Source: Aphis gossypii
Lineage: Eukaryota > Arthropoda > Insecta > Hemiptera > Aphididae
Direction: 5' to 3'
Assembly (NCBI RefSeq): GCF_020184175.1
Contig: NC_065531.1
Location: 81,066,604 to 81,130,603 of the forward strand
DNA: 64,000 nucleotides
Shown here: positions 40,001 through 53,900 of the stretch, piece by piece
Layout: each line of letters begins with the position of its first letter
How positions within the stretch are numbered: position 1 is the stretch's first letter
The notes under the pieces: generated by a model
What the model was told of the DNA's origin: nothing
Databases searched by the model: none
The model's input: the letters and a program-made list of their open reading frames with translations, nothing else
Translations under genes and position numbers: made by a program

Positions 40001-42791
40001 TGATCCAATTTTCTATCCGAAAACACTCTCAAAGCTTAAGATTGAAGCATTTTATGTATAGGTAGAATAAAAGAAAATCACACACCAGTGAAAAACTAAT
40101 ATATTCATCACTCCGCTCAGAATTGAAAATATAATATATTTTTTTTTTATTGATCTGCCATTAGTATTAGTTTTGTAATCTAGTTTACGTTTTTTATGAC
40201 TCATTTTCAGTTATATGAAAATATCATAACGTAGTATAGGTATATATTATTAAAATATTAAATATAATACATTTTAAATTATTTTGTAATTATAAACCGG
40301 TATGTTTAAATTATTACTTTAGGAATAGATTATGGGCATAAGACGTTGTCACTGTATAACAGAAAAATCAAAATAGCTGTTTGGGATACTGCTGGCCAAG
40401 AAGCATTTAAGTCCATAGCTAGATCATATTATTCGGGTGCAGCAGCTTGTGTATTAGTTTACAATATAACTAAACGTTATTCGTTTCAGCACGTTAGCGA
40501 ATGGTTAAGAGAAGCTCGACTTAATTCTGGCTCCAGAATGATGTTCGCATTAGTGGGCAATAAAATGTAAGCAACAAAATTAATTTAATTACTAAACGGT
40601 TTTAACTAATTTAAGTGAGTTATTTTATATTAATCGTTTGATATAAGACTGTCATCATGGTTCATAGGAAAGGTTTTATAAGTAATAATAATATTATCTT
40701 CCCTGCAGTTCTTTTTAGAAATTACAACTAAATAAAAAGTTGTACAATCTAACCCATGATTTAATAACTTAAATTTATTTAGGTGTACTTAGGTGCATTA
40801 TATCGTATGTAAGATTCAATTTAAACATGTATAATATTTGTAAACAATAAAAAGGAAAAATATATTGCGCTATAAAGCGCAAAATAGATGATATTATGTT
40901 AAGCGCTATAAATGATATATTTTAATTAAGTTAGCTTTGGTTCAGGAATGTAAAATAATATCGTATATATATTAATATGTTATAATTATTAATTAATATT
41001 TTATAAATGTTGTAAAATACGCCGAATGTTTTTATTAATATGTCAAAATAATAATAATAGAATGTATAGTGTTAAGGTATTGGATAAGTTACATGTGTGT
41101 TATATTATACTTATTTCGTGTTAAATTATAATATTTGATACTTTTAGTTATATACCTCTAAATGAAAAAAAAAATATTGAGTTAGATTCACTTAAAATCG
41201 CATTTACATAAATTGTTTTAATTTCTTTAACTTTTATTTTCTAATTTTTTTGAACATTCATGGAATCTACTTTAAAAAATGAAAGCTATATAGTTTTCAA
41301 TAGTTTTCTAATAATTGTATTTGAAAGAATGTTAAAAATAATACCTTGATTTCCTATCGATAAATACCTATTAATATTTTATTAGGACACATAAAACTTA
41401 AAATATTAAAAAAAAAAAATAATAAAAATATAAAATAACCAATAAAATTCATGTTTTGCTCATGATTTATAAGTCATCTCAAATATATGTAGTAATATAA
41501 TTATTTTATTTTAGTAAAAATAAATATTAAATTATTTTGTATTCCAATACTTTTGTTGTAAATTATTGCAAATGATTTGCAGAAACTTGGTGCAAGGTTT
41601 TGATTAGACATTAAGTCGTATAGTGCCAACTTCATGCACATTAAAATGAATCCGTTGTTACAAAAGTTTAAGAAATACATACCTATTTTTTTTTCAATTT
41701 CATAATTAATTTAATTTGTCGTTATTTTATAGAGATTTGGAAAATGATAGAGAAGTACAACGAATTGAAGGTGAACACTTTTCTTATAAAAATAGCTTAT
41801 TATTTTTTGAAACTTCTGCCAAAACAGCAAGTAATGTATCAGACGTTTTTGAGGAGTTGGCAAAAATGTTATACAAAAAAGTTTTGAGTGGTGAAATTGA
41901 TGTGAATAGACCGGTAAGATTAATTTAAAATTGCTTTGTATGATTTACTAAAATCTAGCTAGATAATGATAATTGCTTGAATATAATTTATTACATTTGT
42001 TGTATCTATAAAATATGTTATATGGATTTTTATCGTTGCTCAAGTTTAAAAAAAGATAAAGTTATTTTGCAGGACAACTATAAGGGTTTAAAAAATTGAT
42101 AAATAGGATGTAACTATGGCTAATAATAATCGATGTCATAAAAATAAATTGTATGGTTTCATGAGGTATCAGTAATTTACAATCTTCTAACTTGTAAGAC
42201 TTCTATGAGTTAAGGATAGTAAAAATGTATTTTTTCTATCTACTTAATATGTTTTATACTATTGTTGAAAATACCATCTAATTAATATCAATTTTACCAT
42301 AAGTTGTACTGCATCAATAAAGATATAATATGATTTATCATTCATAAAACTCTTTATTTCGAAGTACCAGTAGATGGAGTTCAAAGATAGGTGTCATTTC
42401 CGTCCTAATTTTTGATGCAAAGTGTACCTATATTCATTTTATAATTTACTCATGACAACATGTGCTTTATTTTTAATTCAAAAACAATTTTTAGCAAATA
42501 ATATATTTAAAAAAAATTTTTACCGATTTAATACTTCAATAAATTAAAAATTAAATACAATTTGTTTAGCTGGGTTAAAAATAACTAATGCAAGTAAGGT
42601 AACAGATATAAGTTTAAAAAACAAAAATTAGTAACTAGTATTTTAAGGTTAAACATTTTAATGAATAAATGATAAAATTGAAAAATATATTTTTTTTATG
42701 ATTACAGATATCAGGGGTTAAACTTGGCCGCAAACTCAGCAAATCAGAAATAGTGAAAAATCATGCAAGTGATTGCTGTACGTTTACATAA
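37032..42791 (+). CDS. Rab2-like small GTPase, divergent (213 aa)
   Basis: This is a membrane-traffic switch that cycles between GTP and GDP. Exons are 37032-37092, 37379-37450, 40323-40566, 41733-41913 and 42708-42791, GT-AG with matching phases. All nucleotide-binding motifs are present: P-loop GDVGVGKT (18-25), switch I TTIG, switch II WDTAGQE (65-71, with the catalytic Gln70), NKID (124-127) and ETSAK (152-156). The N-terminal YLFKYIVVGD, the segment ARSYYSGAA, the helix WLREARLNSGSRMM and ETSAKTASNV point to the Rab2 branch. Switch I and the effector region (YHEFDSKELTTIGIDYGHKTL) differ strongly from canonical Rab2. The protein ends in DCCTFT, so two cysteines in a CCXXX context are available for geranylgeranylation. 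Canonical Rab2 ends in CC. ATG 37032 gives the normal Rab length. An in-frame ATG at 36918 would add 38 hydrophobic residues. It is probably a paralogue rather than Rab2 itself. Confidence 0.88.
37832..39826. repeat. Dispersed repeat copy 2, inside Rab intron 2
   Basis: It starts with ATTCTGAACGGAGATGAT, also present at 15355, and ends near ACATTCATCACTCCATTCAGAATCTAAAA, the same terminus as 16626-16660. The interior follows the copy at 15349-16661 in order but is longer, about 2.0 kb against 1.3 kb. The outer left inverted end of copy 1 is not visible here. A further terminus-like fragment lies at about 40098-40127. It makes up most of the 2.9-kb intron. Confidence 0.6.
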
Positions 42792-45077
42792 AAAATAGTA
42801 TCTATGCAATATACTAAAACTAGGTAGTGTTTGTTAATTTATATTTTAACATTTGTAATATAATATTATTGATTTTTAATTTTCAATTACTACCCTACCT
42901 AATACTTCACCAAATATTATTAATTATTATTTTTTATTTTCCATTATTATAACTATAGTTATTTTTATTTTTATATTTAAAAATAAAAATTGTATTTCAA
43001 CTACGAGAAGATATTTTTTTTATTTACCAAACTAGAAAATTCATTTTATGATATGATTATTATTAGCTATAAATCTTTTAATAGGTTCCGAAAATATGAG
43101 TTGTCTAATTATAATTTATTACAATTAAAATAAATAAATTAAATGCTTAAAATGTCCCTATTATATTTTTTGTAATATATTAATTCATTATGATAAGTAA
43201 GAAGTAATTTTAAATAATTATTTTAAGCTATACATTTTAATCCACGAAAAGTGACTTAAAATCAAAATCTTTACTTAATAAGCACACATTTAATTATTTT
43301 TGAGTCCATAATAGTTTGTGTACAAAAACATCAAAATATTAAATTAATGTCCTTAATTTGTGTTAATACATTTATTTATTTCATTTATTGTAAGTCATCA
43401 GTTAATCATATTAAAAGTTTAACAATTAAAGAAAATATATATACTTTTCATTACTTAAATATTTAATATAATAAGTATTAATTTTATCATCATTAATTTA
43501 GTATAGATTTACAGGGAATTGAGAAAATTAACTTTCCTATTTGTGTTTATGTGACAAAATTGTAGAACCTTATAATATACTATAACAGTTAAAATATTAT
43601 GTTTTGTTCAAAATAGTACGAAAAGTGAATGTTATCGACCTAAATTCATATTAGTGAAGTTAATAAAATTATAGGTTACAAAAAATATTTATGTATGTAT
43701 CTTTATTATTAAAAATATAAAAAATGCTTACTCATCGCTAGAGTCCGGTATTTGATGTTTTTACTTACATTTGTTGATATGCACATAAATAAATGAATAA
43801 TACATGTTTAAAAATTATTTTCAGCTTTAAATGTACGTACAAAATACACCAAAAATCATATTTTATAGGATAATAAATATTTGAATAATTTGTCATATTT
43901 TAAAGTGTTTTAAAAATATTTTATGTTTTACTGTAAGTACTTGTAATATATAAAATAGACATTTTGATTCAAATTCGTTACGAGTTTTAAATTCCATAAT
44001 ATAAAATATGCCACTTATTGTTACTATTAAGTACCAGTATTCAGTTCTTTATTACTAATGAATAGTTACTGATTATATAATATTATATCAGTCTACATAG
44101 TCATTAGCTCATTACCTGTGAATAATTTTATCAAGATGTGCATCTTAGCTATTTTTATGACACCTAGTTTATAACTTGTTTGTTTTTTAAAAGTTTGAAA
44201 CTTTAATCAAATATATTAATTCAAATTACTAGTTACTTATTTTAAATAATAATATTTAATATTAATAAATTTAATAATTTAAATGAAATTGTTTGATTCA
44301 TTAGAATTTATATTTTATTATTATTTCTAAATAATATTTTATTCTTGATGTTTTAATCTTAAATCCCTTCAAAATTAATAAATAAGAAATTAAAGAGTAT
44401 ATATTTATTGAAGTATATACTATATAATATATACTATATTAAATATCCATTAAATAGGGCGTATTCATTTATATATTTATAAATACGTATGTGTAAAACA
44501 GGAAAATGTTATTAATGTTGGATGAATGAAAGGTATTGTGATCATAAAAAGGGTTACGATGTTAAATTTGGTTTTGGTAGGTGCTTTTAAATTATAGGTA
44601 GGTACTAGGTACAGTTTGTATATGTTATATTATTTTAGAAGTAACTTTCAAACAGGTACATTTTTAATGTTATAAAAGGAGAACACGTTTAATGATTGGT
44701 ATAATGATATCCTGGGGTCATAATTATGTACCTTAAGGCCAGTGTAAAAATATTTTTGACAAATATAAGTACTAAGTAAAAAAAAGAAAAAGTATTTTGT
44801 AGCTAAGATTTGATTACACTGAGTTTTTGCAATTACTTAGCTATTATACATTTTGATTAAAAGTGGTATCTTGTTGGAATATAAAGTTAATAGTCTCATC
44901 ATCCTTCGTCAATAAACGAGTTATTATTTTTTTATGTGTTTTATAATAAAACTTATAGTTATAACTTATTTTGTAGGTCAATTGATTAATTCGTTTTCTG
45001 TAAAATTGTTCAAACATCAGTCGAAGGTTTAATAAGAGTTTCCAAAATTTGGATAAACGTTAATTGCACCCAACGAA
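42792..45077. other. Rab 3' UTR and AT-rich spacer
   Basis: Candidate polyadenylation hexamers occur near 42983 and 43130. No coding exon or repeat boundary was recognised in the rest. Confidence 0.5.
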
Positions 45078-45745
45078 GGGTAAATTGTAAATTGCACCCG
45101 GTATTTTTCAGTTATACATTTCTATGTAGTAAATTGAGTCCCATAGAAATATTATTTTTATGATCCCTTGGAATATTTTTGCTGGTCTTTCACAGATATC
45201 CTCGGTTACTTTCCGCTTTGCATTTTGAACACAATTTGTCGTTTTTAAAGATCAATTTCATAATTATGATTTACATTTTTTTCTGTAATATTATTGTTTT
45301 CTGTCATCATTTTTAAAAATGTTTTACACGATTTTACACTACATCACTACTTTGTTTGACCTGAAGACAATTCGCGTTTTAATTTTGAAAATTTATAATT
45401 TTCGTAGATTATATTCATTTTCTTTTTGGTTTAATGCAGTTCGTATATCCATATTGTTGTGTGGTGCAAAGAAAACGAATTAAAATATTAGTAAAATTTG
45501 ATGTATCGCTAATATCATAAAGATTTTAAACACTTTTGTACATTTATTGGAGTAAAAACCAAACTATAAACGAATAAATGTACAAAAATGTTTAAAACAG
45601 ATATTGATGAATTCAAAATCACTTAGATAATATGGGCACAATTTACTACACAGAAATTTATACCTGAATAAATAAAATAACCAGGCGCAGTTTACTACAC
45701 TATTTTTACTACCTGCTCACTGTGGGCGCAATTTACAATCACCCC
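45078..45745. mobile_element. Foldback/TIR element with diverged arms
   Basis: The left arm, about 45079-45146, contains GGGTAAATTGTAAATTGCACCC, then TTCAGTTATACATTTCTATG and TAGTAAATTG. The right arm, about 45632-45745, is the inverted counterpart. It ends GGGCGCAATTTACAATCACCCC on the + strand and also holds CAATTTACTACACAGAAATT, with an extra block in between. A second inner palindrome occurs at about 45530-45598. No coding capacity and no sure target duplication were seen, so the class is unresolved. Confidence 0.6.
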
Positions 45746-47919
45746 AAAATTTGAACCACTAAATATGTTAAATATTACTATATTATAACTTAAAAAAATA
45801 GTTCATCCAAATTAAAATATTATAACATTTAAGAATTTAAATTACTAAAATAAAAATAATTATATTTATGTGTATTAAGATTATTGCAGATATTATATGT
45901 ATAGATTGTCTTTTTAATCTCAATATAATATCATAAATCACGAATTTACTACATGCATTTCAATTCGCAGATATTAATAATCACTAATTCATTTAAATTG
46001 ATGTTTAAACTTAAACATAAGAGATATAACTGTATTATAAGGTATATATAGAAGTTTCTTAAACTATATATATCACTTTTCTTTCTTGTTGAAACTTGTA
46101 ATGTTTCGTAATTAGTGAACTACCTACTTAAACAATATTCAATAATATTAGTTATGACTTATAAGATACATTATCGTTTTGTAAATTATATCTACTAATC
46201 TACTATGAAAAAGTGCATGTTCAGGAGTACGCGCGCTGGTGAAGTGAAACTTTTTTTTTGTAGAGATTAAGTTGAAGACAATTTTAATCACAGTAATTAC
46301 AATTTGAATACTGCTGATAAACGGAAATTATTATTATTTTTTTTAAATTATCGGTAATGTTTGTTTGTTTCATTATATGACCAAAAATATAAAAATTTGG
46401 CATACAAATATGTCGTTTTTTGTGTTTATCTTCTATAAAAAAGTTTCAGTTTAATCAACAACACGTATAGGTATCAAGTTGAAGTTATAAAATATAGTAC
46501 TTACCAATTACAGTTAGGGAGTTGTTTTTTTATTATAAAATAAAACCCAGAGAAGTATTGTAGGTTTTGAGTGTGTTCAATTTGAATTCAGTGATAAGCC
46601 GCAGATGTGTATGTATAACCTAATAAAAAAGTTAAAATATGTAAATTTGTATGTTATTATTTGTACAAAAATTGTATCGAAACATGAATTATGTAACAAA
46701 TTGATTCTTCAACATTTATTTTTAAATTTGTATTTATATAAAATACCGAATAAAAAAGAAACAGACGAACGACAATATGACACTAACTATAGTCACTAGA
46801 GTACCTAATATATTATGTTAACAGGAATAGCACTTCCAAAAAGTACCTTCAAAGGACAAAGATAAAGTTTGAAGAATTTTAATTAGTACAAAAGGTAATG
46901 AGTAATGACTGACAAAAATAAAACATTGTTGTAAAATGTAGTATATATCTAAAAAAATATTATAACCGTAAACATTTTGTAGACTGAACAGTGAACAGTG
47001 AACCTGCTAGTTTATTATTTTAAAGTTATTACCCTGTATATATATATTTATATATTTAAGGATAGTATATATAGAATATCCCACAGTGTTTCGAAAATTT
47101 TTTGGTGGTTGGTTAGGTAATTTAGTTTCATACTTTTCATTACTTGAAATAGTTCAAACACCATGGGATGTCTTGTTTACAAGGAAAAAGAGTACAACTT
47201 GTACATTTTGTATGATTTATTGTCTTATTATATTTTATGAGTTATAGTTTACTATTAGGATTATCGAATAATAATTTTTAATTATGAATCATATTCTTAT
47301 TAGATAATTAATAATAACAATGTAAAATAATTATAATTATAAGTAAAATTAAATTTTATAACTTGATTAATAAGTTGAATAAAATTAAATTTTATCACCT
47401 GCAATATTTTGTGATACCTAGTTATGTAATTATTGTATTCAATATTGTCGATATTTCTAACAAGATACTATAAAGTAAATATTTAAACCAAATATACTTA
47501 TTACCTATAGTATCCGAAGCCTATAATTATATAACTATTAATAAATTAATCATACCTACATTTATACTTGCGGAAAATATTATATTTTTAATTTAATCAT
47601 TAATATATTATAGTAAAAAAACCTGAAGATAAATCATATTAATTATTATTATCGTGAAAATACAAAAAAATTCTTGGTTTCAACAATACTTCAATCATTA
47701 GCATTAACGTTAAAGGTTTATAATGATATGACGTACATAGTAATTTATGTTTCAAATGTATTGAGTTAAATAATATTATACACTATTATCTGCTTTTATT
47801 TACAAAAAGTCGTTTAGTCCACAAATAACTACTTTGCCATTTTCACTTTAGAACATAAATCACATGAGTGTGTGTCACGGTTCAATGATCTGGATTAACT
47901 TTCGAATAAAACTTAGTTT
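45746..47919. other. AT-rich intergenic DNA
   Basis: No exon, RNA gene or ordered repeat was recognised. The short open frame at 46605-46799 has AT-driven composition only. Confidence 0.5.
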
Positions 47920-48120
47920 ATACTTCTCCTGCTTTCCCAGACTTCTCAACCCCTTCGGGTGAGGTTGAATCAATTTTGAATTGCTTGGCAAAAATTCCGC
48001 CTTATCGTCAGCCGCCATTCGTCGTTTGTCATGGTGCCTTTCACATGAAAGACGCCCAATAGGGCTTTTTTTTATAAAGGCAACTTCTGTCTAAAAGCTA
48101 CACACCAACACAACAACAAA
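47920..48120. repeat. GC-richer island, probable mobile-element remnant
   Basis: About 200 bases differ in composition from the flanks. They carry a hairpin-forming CAACCCCTTCGGGTGAGGTTG (about 47950-47970) and end in a T-run plus a CAACACAACAACAAAAAC stretch. The abrupt edges suggest inserted DNA, but no family could be named and no target duplication was found. Confidence 0.3.
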
Positions 48121-50177
48121 AACTAAACTAAAGCGTGATATTTATGCGGCAAGGTTTATAGGGCAAAACAATGCATGAATTCAATAGAAAAATGTCAAGA
48201 GCTCGGCGTTATTGCGAAAATAATGTACGTTTTTCATTATAACGAACCAAATTAATTCAATGGTTATTCAAGATTTTTCTTCAGTTTTTTTGTTTATAAA
48301 TTACAATAAACAATAAACAGTCTTAATTAATAGTCAGAAATTAAAACCATGCAAATATGTTGTCAATATTTTTTTAACCTTAACATATTTTATTTTAATT
48401 TCTAAAAGTTACCTATACATATAAAGCCGTATTTAAGTGTGATGGGAATGAAGGAGTTGTATTCAGGCTTCGAGTTTTATGGCTTTTACTCAGATTTAGA
48501 GTTTTGAGCTTAAAAAAAAAAAAAAAAAAATTGGTTTCTAATGTTATGTTAATTCATATTATTGCAAATTGTATGTTTTATTTAGTAGAAATATAACTAA
48601 AGAGTTTCTTAGAAATATAGTAATATTGGACTTAATAATATGTAGTAACTAATTACTAATAAGTACCTAAATAACTGTCGTGGTCAAACTTATAATAATG
48701 ATGCAAATTTGGACGAAAATGTGTTAATTAATAATTTTGAATCAATAAATATGAATAGTATAGGTATACATAAAAAAATAATAATAATAAATACTTGTTA
48801 GGTAATACAAATGTATAGGTATCTAACTTCTCAATTATTTTTTCCCTATGCCTCACAAATTTTAAAAGATGATACTGGTTTTTTAATATATTTCGATAAA
48901 GCTACTTTTAAAATAAAATTAAACCAAACAGTTACATCTAGTTAAAGAATTGACTAATTGACGATCATCAATTATTTTGAACTTAAGGTTTAAATTATTT
49001 AAAGTCTAAACGTTACCTGGCTTAATCTTCGGAATATGGAAGGTATTTATCATTTGACTACCTTCGACTAAGACTTATTTAAAAAAAAAAAACAAATTTA
49101 AATACGTATACAAAAATTATTTGTTTGAGATTTACGTTTAGGATTTTTTCATATTGCAAAACGACAACATTAAAATATTATATTAATTTATATAATATAA
49201 TATATTATATGTACACTATTTTGAATGCGACGTACGAAGAAAAAGCGTGAAAACATTTCGATCGAAATTGGGATGGTGGTAGAAACAAAATGTTTACTGA
49301 GAAAATAGTCATGATTACCACGTAAGCTAAGAACCTCATCAGATTTAAATTCAACATACCTATTTCGGTGAAACTTTTCGAACTCGTCCGTCTAACAATT
49401 CTACAAAGATGTTCTATAAACCCATGGTCCTCCGTACACCCGCTACCATGGTATGTTCGTCAGTGGTGACCGCTGTTCAATCATTGTAAATCCGTTGTGT
49501 TGTGTGCCTTTTATCGTATTTTGATTGGCCATTACAGTCATAACATTTTCTTTCCATGATTTACCGGGAAATTTTTAGAGTTCACAGTTTTTGGAGTTTT
49601 GGACATGGCGTAGTCGTAAAAACCCATCGTAAATGGTTTGTTTAGGTTGCGAAAGCAATTAGTACTCCGACTCCTGAGAGTAAAATTCTCGGTAAACTAG
49701 TAATCGCGATATTTTGTCAGTTATCGTTCTAACACAATGATTTTTTCCGTGTTTGTCTCTTTTTCGTCTGATTCAAAACGATGTGAAATTCAACTGTTTT
49801 CATTATTACGTAAAAATAATATGCTGTAATATGCAGTATTACACGGTGCAAAAATTTTTCGGTGAAACGTGGCTAGTATGAAACTTATTAATAATATGTG
49901 TATAATGCAACATCCGGTTTGATAATACGTGTTGGACAGTTCGTAAAGGTAGGAATAAATCAGTCAACTATATTATTATATTATTTATAAGTGCTATTAC
50001 TAGGAATAGCGAACATTTCATAAGCTTCTACGATGCTTATTTAAAATTAATTGACTTGTATATAAGTGCATATTATATAGGCTTGGAAAATCTAAGTACA
50101 ATAATTAAGTGATTAGCATTATTTTCGCTTCGAATTATTCATTTGGTTATATACGATCACATATTTGAATGATTTTA
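48121..50177. other. AT-rich spacer with a mildly GC-richer patch
   Basis: At about 49220-49760 the sequence is richer in CpG and could be a weak promoter or leader. No open frame supports a gene. Confidence 0.35.
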
Positions 50178-50981
50178 GATAAATTGGCATAAATCTAGTT
50201 TAGGGGCCAAGCGATTTTTTCAATTTTTTTTATCGAAACTCATGTATCTCATCGAGTTAAGAACGATGGTGCAATCAGAATTTGTCGCTCTCATTTAGTT
50301 TCGGAGTTATGGCCTTCCAAAGTTTTCGATTTTACGTTTATACTCATGCGCGCAACATTACTATAATGATGCGCGGAGGACCATTTTTGTTATTTTTTTT
50401 GTACTTACGTATACGGTACACCTTTTGTTTTTTGAAACTTATGTAGTTATGTAGTATGTACCCTGTGACCTACTTGAGGTGGTGTTGCATAGCAAGTCGG
50501 GGGATATTTTCGATTTGTGCGGAGCGTAGCGACGGCGCCGAGGAGCGTAGCGACGAGTGCCGATACACGCGTAATCACTGCATTTTTGAATTGCCATATC
50601 GCCATAATAGGTTAATAGAAATAATAATAATATGGAAATTATTTATATATTACATATTATTATTTATTATATATAATATTAATTATAATTTGAAAAATAC
50701 GTAAGATAAGATAAAAATTATTAAGTGTTTATAACGTAATACAACGTATACGTAAGTACAAAAAAATAACAAAAATGGTCCTCCGCGCATCATTATAGTT
50801 ATGTTGCGCGCATGAGTATAAACGTAAAATCGAAAACTTTGGAAGGCCATAACTCCGAAACTAAATGAGAGCGACAAATTCTGATTGCATCATCGTTCTT
50901 AACTCGATGAGATACATGAGTTTCGATAAAAAAAATTGAAAAAATCGCTTGGCCCCTAAACTAGATTTGTTCCGATAAATT
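50178..50981. mobile_element. Long-arm foldback MITE with perfect 8-bp target duplication
   Basis: The arms, 50186-50415 and 50745-50973, are inverted copies about 230 bp long and nearly identical over CTAGTTTAGGGGCCAAGCG, CTCATTTAGTTTCGGAGTTA and GATGCGCGGAGGACCATTTT. Both sides are flanked by GATAAATT (50178-50185 and 50974-50981). The 330-bp centre holds two copies of GGAGCGTAGCGACG at 50521 and 50542. Outer ends begin GGCATAAATCTAG and GGAACAAATCTAG. The 8-bp duplication fits hAT-, P- or Merlin-like transposases. The GG ends do not match the usual hAT terminus. It has no open frame of its own. Confidence 0.85.
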
Positions 50982-53900
50982 TAATGTATTCACAATTCAC
51001 ATATACTATATATTTGCAGTGATATAATATTATTATGGCCAACAGTGGTATTATTAGGTAGATTGCGAATTCCGGGAGAAAAAAAAGCATTTCAAATATA
51101 TAGATATCTTACTATATTGTATTTACGTTAGTATTTAGAGGATGGTGTAAGTATATCTGTATAGGTGCCAGGGATTTACTACTATATATTTATATTTTGA
51201 TGGTATAGAATCGATTGATATAATCCGCACGGCTAACTGAAAAATGTATTATTTGTAATAAGATGATTTATAAATTTCAAATATGTGTAGCAATAACATT
51301 TTTAACAATATAATTACTTATATAATATATACAAAAATACAAATAATAAAATAGTATATTATAAATTAAAAATACTACAAAAACTATAATTTTTCTCTAC
51401 GAACGATTGGTTCAAATAGGTCGCATTTTTCAAAACGATTTTTTTTAGCTATATCCAAAAATACATTATTCATAGTTTATATTAAACTATTGCAGAAAAC
51501 CTTTTTTATTCGTATACATATCATACCGGACAATTATATAGATACAATTTACAGAATGTATGAAAATCCGTCAAATTATATAAATGTGCAATACATTGTG
51601 TGGAATATGCCAATATGTATGGCGTAAAAATAATAATAACAGTAAAAACTGTATATTTTATTTTAATGGACATAATACTCAGTGCTATAAGAACGAATTT
51701 TACGAGAAATTTTATTATATTCACGTGCAGCTTATAAAATATTTTGAGATGATTAAATTATTCATAGGTACATTAGAATATTATTTTATTGAATAATTAA
51801 AGATTCGTTTTTAATGACATGAATTTTAAATTAAAAATTTAAGTATAGAATTTTTAACTGACAAAAAAAGAAATTTTTGATGAAATTTAGTTATAATTTA
51901 TAAGTATCTTTCTATATTCCTATCATTTAATTATTTCATAATGAAATCAAAAATATTTTCAATATGAGTAAATCATTTTTACGTACAGGAAAAGGTAACT
52001 GAGTAATAATAATATTTTTCATTAAGTTTTCAAAAATTAGTTAAAAATAAATAGTTCTTTATTTTTACAAGTTTCACTTATTCAATATTTTGTTGGATTG
52101 TTAATTATTTATATTATTAAGAACAATATTTTTGACATTTAACGAAGTAAAATATCATAATTTCAAAAACTTAGTCTTAAGATATATTTTGATATTTCGG
52201 TAGTAATATACTCGTAATATTAAAACAATTTAAATACCAAGGGGCAAGGACATAATAAGGATTTAACATTGATTTATTACACATTTTTGTATCTATTATA
52301 TGACTTCAAACATTAATCCTATATTGTGTATTCATATTGCTTCCCTAGTGAATTTCATATCATGGGATTAATAAACATTCAAAGGTTATTATTGCATTCC
52401 ATTAAATAATAGTCACTGTCTTTTCATAAAACGTATTGATTTTATAATCATGTGTTACATTTTATATTCTTTATTTATTCACTATTCTTTGTTCTCGGAT
52501 AGTTTGTGTACTTAAGTACTTTATCTGACATTTTAGGTAGAACATATAAGTATTTTTTTGTTATATTTGATAGATATATACTATATATAGTATATAAAAA
52601 TACTAGCAATGTCTAAATTAACTTAGAATTTGTCTAAATTGCATTTTATTGAAAACAATAAATTCTCAAACTTTATTTTTTTTAATAACAATTTTTGTTA
52701 TAAATAAGAAGATTCTTATCATATACAAACAGTTTTTTTTTATAGATTTTACTATTAATCTTTCTGTAAAAAAATCTTATACAGTTATATTATTTTATAT
52801 ACCTCACGTGAGTATTTCTTACAGCTGTATAGGATTTAAACAATTAAATTAATGTTTGCATTGAAAAAGTTAGGTGTTGTATACATAGTCTAAACTTTTA
52901 ATAGATACCTATGTGCTTGTAATACATAAGTACCTATTTGTTTTTTTTTTTAATTTTTAAGATATTTGGAAAATTCTTGGTCATATACTAAAAAAACCAT
53001 AAAAATATTAAAATGAAATATTGGAAATGCAGTTTTAGTTGATATTTCAGATAAATAATATATTATATATATTCAAATTGTATACGAAATTGTAAACTTT
53101 TTATACATTAATTAGGCCAACTCTATTGAAATTTAAGTGTATGATTTACATTTATGTCATGAAATTGAGATTAACATTAAATTATTACTACCTATGTGTT
53201 TGGTATATTGATCATTGTAACCCAATTAAATTTCAACCTTGATAGGTACATATTATAATCATTAAGATTGGCCAATTTCCAATTATTAGTAGTCAGTTTT
53301 ATTAATACAATTAAATATAGATATAGTAATGTTAATTTGTTATATCTAATAAGACTTGTATGACTAATGTGGACTAAAAAGTAGGTATGCGAGTATTCTA
53401 AGAATACACTTTCCGGTTTTAGTAGGTTTAAAAATATAATACTTGACATAAACCATAATATATTGTGTCATAATTAAATAGTATACATAAATGTACCTAT
53501 TTAAACATTAAGTCCAAATGTCAATTAACTAATTAGTTTACTGATTTAGTAAATTGTTGATATTTTTATAAGTTTGTTTATTTTTACTGTCGTGTATTAT
53601 TTTAATGAAAGCTATCAAAGCTAATTATCAATTTTGATTAAATGTATCTAATTTTGAAATACTTGAAATCCCTAAGTAATAATTAAAAAAACTAGCAACA
53701 GGAAATTGTATTATGATTAACTAAGAATATTGGTGATATTGGCTTATTACAGTTACAATTTTATTGTTGTATCATTGATTTTATATTATAAAATGGTTAT
53801 ATACATATATATAAGTGCATAGCATAGAGAGCGGTAGCTAGGGACATATCTGCTTTAATATCGACAAATCATCGGATTAAAGAAATAGTTCTGACTCTTC

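Noticed and set aside
39838..40032. 64-residue minus-strand protein in the Rab intron
   Set aside because: It lies beside dispersed-repeat termini, with no domain. It is probably a chance frame in repeat-derived DNA.
50683..50877. 64-residue minus-strand frame
   Set aside because: It falls within the foldback element's right arm and the equivalent is not preserved as a protein in the left arm.
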